The notes beneath the pieces are model-generated. The model saw nothing but the letters and a program-made list of their open reading frames with translations, was not told where the DNA came from and did no database searches. A program made the translations under genes and the position numbers. Positions 32,914 to 33,171 of a DNA stretch of 33,171 nt are shown here, piece by piece. The stretch lies in NCBI GenBank assembly GCA_022360675.1, contig JAKSCJ010000115.1:1-33171 (forward strand). The letters run 5' to 3'. Positions within the stretch are counted from its first letter, which is position 1. Each line of letters opens with the position of its first letter. The stretch comes from Lysobacterales bacterium. Lineage in GTDB: Bacteria > Pseudomonadota > Gammaproteobacteria > Xanthomonadales > Wenzhouxiangellaceae.

Positions 32914-33171
32914 TCAATCCACGGGCTTTAACAGGCCAGATTCATCAATCACCCAACCCGGATTAAGCACTAGCGCCCAGCCTTCACCCTGCAGCCGACT
33001 TTGTGTGGAACTCAAGCTTTCTGCTGGATTCAATGCCACGGCAATGAAAGCAAAATCACTGCTTAACAAGGCTTCTTGGCGCACAGTGATTTTCCCCCAG
33101 GCATCAATCAGGGTGATCTCCGGATACACCGTACCGTAAGGGCTTAAACTAAAGACTTTTTGTGGATTAAA
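32914..33171 (-). CDS. 3' end of an unidentified gene (partial)
   Basis: A minus-strand frame is open from the window edge to TGA 32914-32916 and gives the last 85 residues (FNPQKVFSLSPYGTVYPEITL, ... LQGEGWALVLNPGWVIDESGLLKPVD). It looks like real, beta-rich protein sequence with no membrane segment. I do not recognise the family. It lies upstream of the multiheme gene on the same strand, but 221 bp away from its start, so co-transcription is uncertain. The 5' part lies outside the window. Confidence 0.7.
   Translation of the reverse strand, partial: FNPQKVFSLSPYGTVYPEITLIDAWGKITVRQEALLSSDFAFIAVALNPAESLSSTQSRLQGEGWALVLNPGWVIDESGLLKPVD

Overview
The window comes from a Gram-negative gammaproteobacterium, probably marine and able to use hydrocarbons. 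The evidence is a membrane alkane hydroxylase, a complete leucine-degradation (liu) cluster, large secreted c-type cytochromes and a CsrA/RsmA-titrating RNA of the CsrB/RsmZ kind. I cannot name the genus from sequence alone. No insertion sequence, integrase, prophage gene or CRISPR array is visible. The stretch from about 17.0 to 20.6 kb is visibly more AT-rich than its neighbours.

Layout. (1) 1-4.4 kb: the end of an unknown plus-strand gene, tRNA-Arg(ACG), an AlkB alkane monooxygenase whose stop codon lies inside the tRNA gene, a secreted protein with GEGTG repeats, a DUF6502-type protein, and upstream of that a structured minus-strand RNA with many GGA-loop hairpins behind a near-consensus promoter. 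About 840 bp without a recognisable gene follow. (2) 4.4-14.3 kb: leucine catabolism in pathway order, namely leucine dehydrogenase, isovaleryl-CoA dehydrogenase (liuA), a thiolase, methylcrotonyl-CoA carboxylase beta (liuB), methylglutaconyl-CoA hydratase (liuC), carboxylase alpha/biotin subunit (liuD) and HMG-CoA lyase (liuE). Most gaps between these genes hold strong inverted repeats. An HSD10-like short-chain dehydrogenase with a small YbjN-like gene follows and may, with the thiolase, serve the isoleucine branch. (3) 16.2-20.5 kb: an MscS channel, a HTH protein with a QEN tandem repeat, a secreted protein of unknown function and an ELM1-family protein. (4) 20.6-27.1 kb: a Rieske oxygenase, a secreted beta-propeller/diheme cytochrome and a TetR regulator with matching operators at its own promoter and the cytochrome promoter; then a second DUF6502 gene followed by a 55-residue secreted peptide. 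(5) 27.3-33.2 kb: a secreted DUF1028 (Ntn-hydrolase-like) multidomain protein, a convergent hexaheme cytochrome with a P460-like N-terminal domain, and the 3' end of an unknown gene.

Most notable points: two separate DUF6502 genes, each followed by a small exported protein carrying (G)GTG motifs; the CsrB-like RNA or leader immediately upstream of the first pair, with no visible intrinsic terminator; three related TetR operators that define a small redox regulon; and an exported Ntn-type protein whose signal-peptide cleavage would expose the presumed catalytic threonine.
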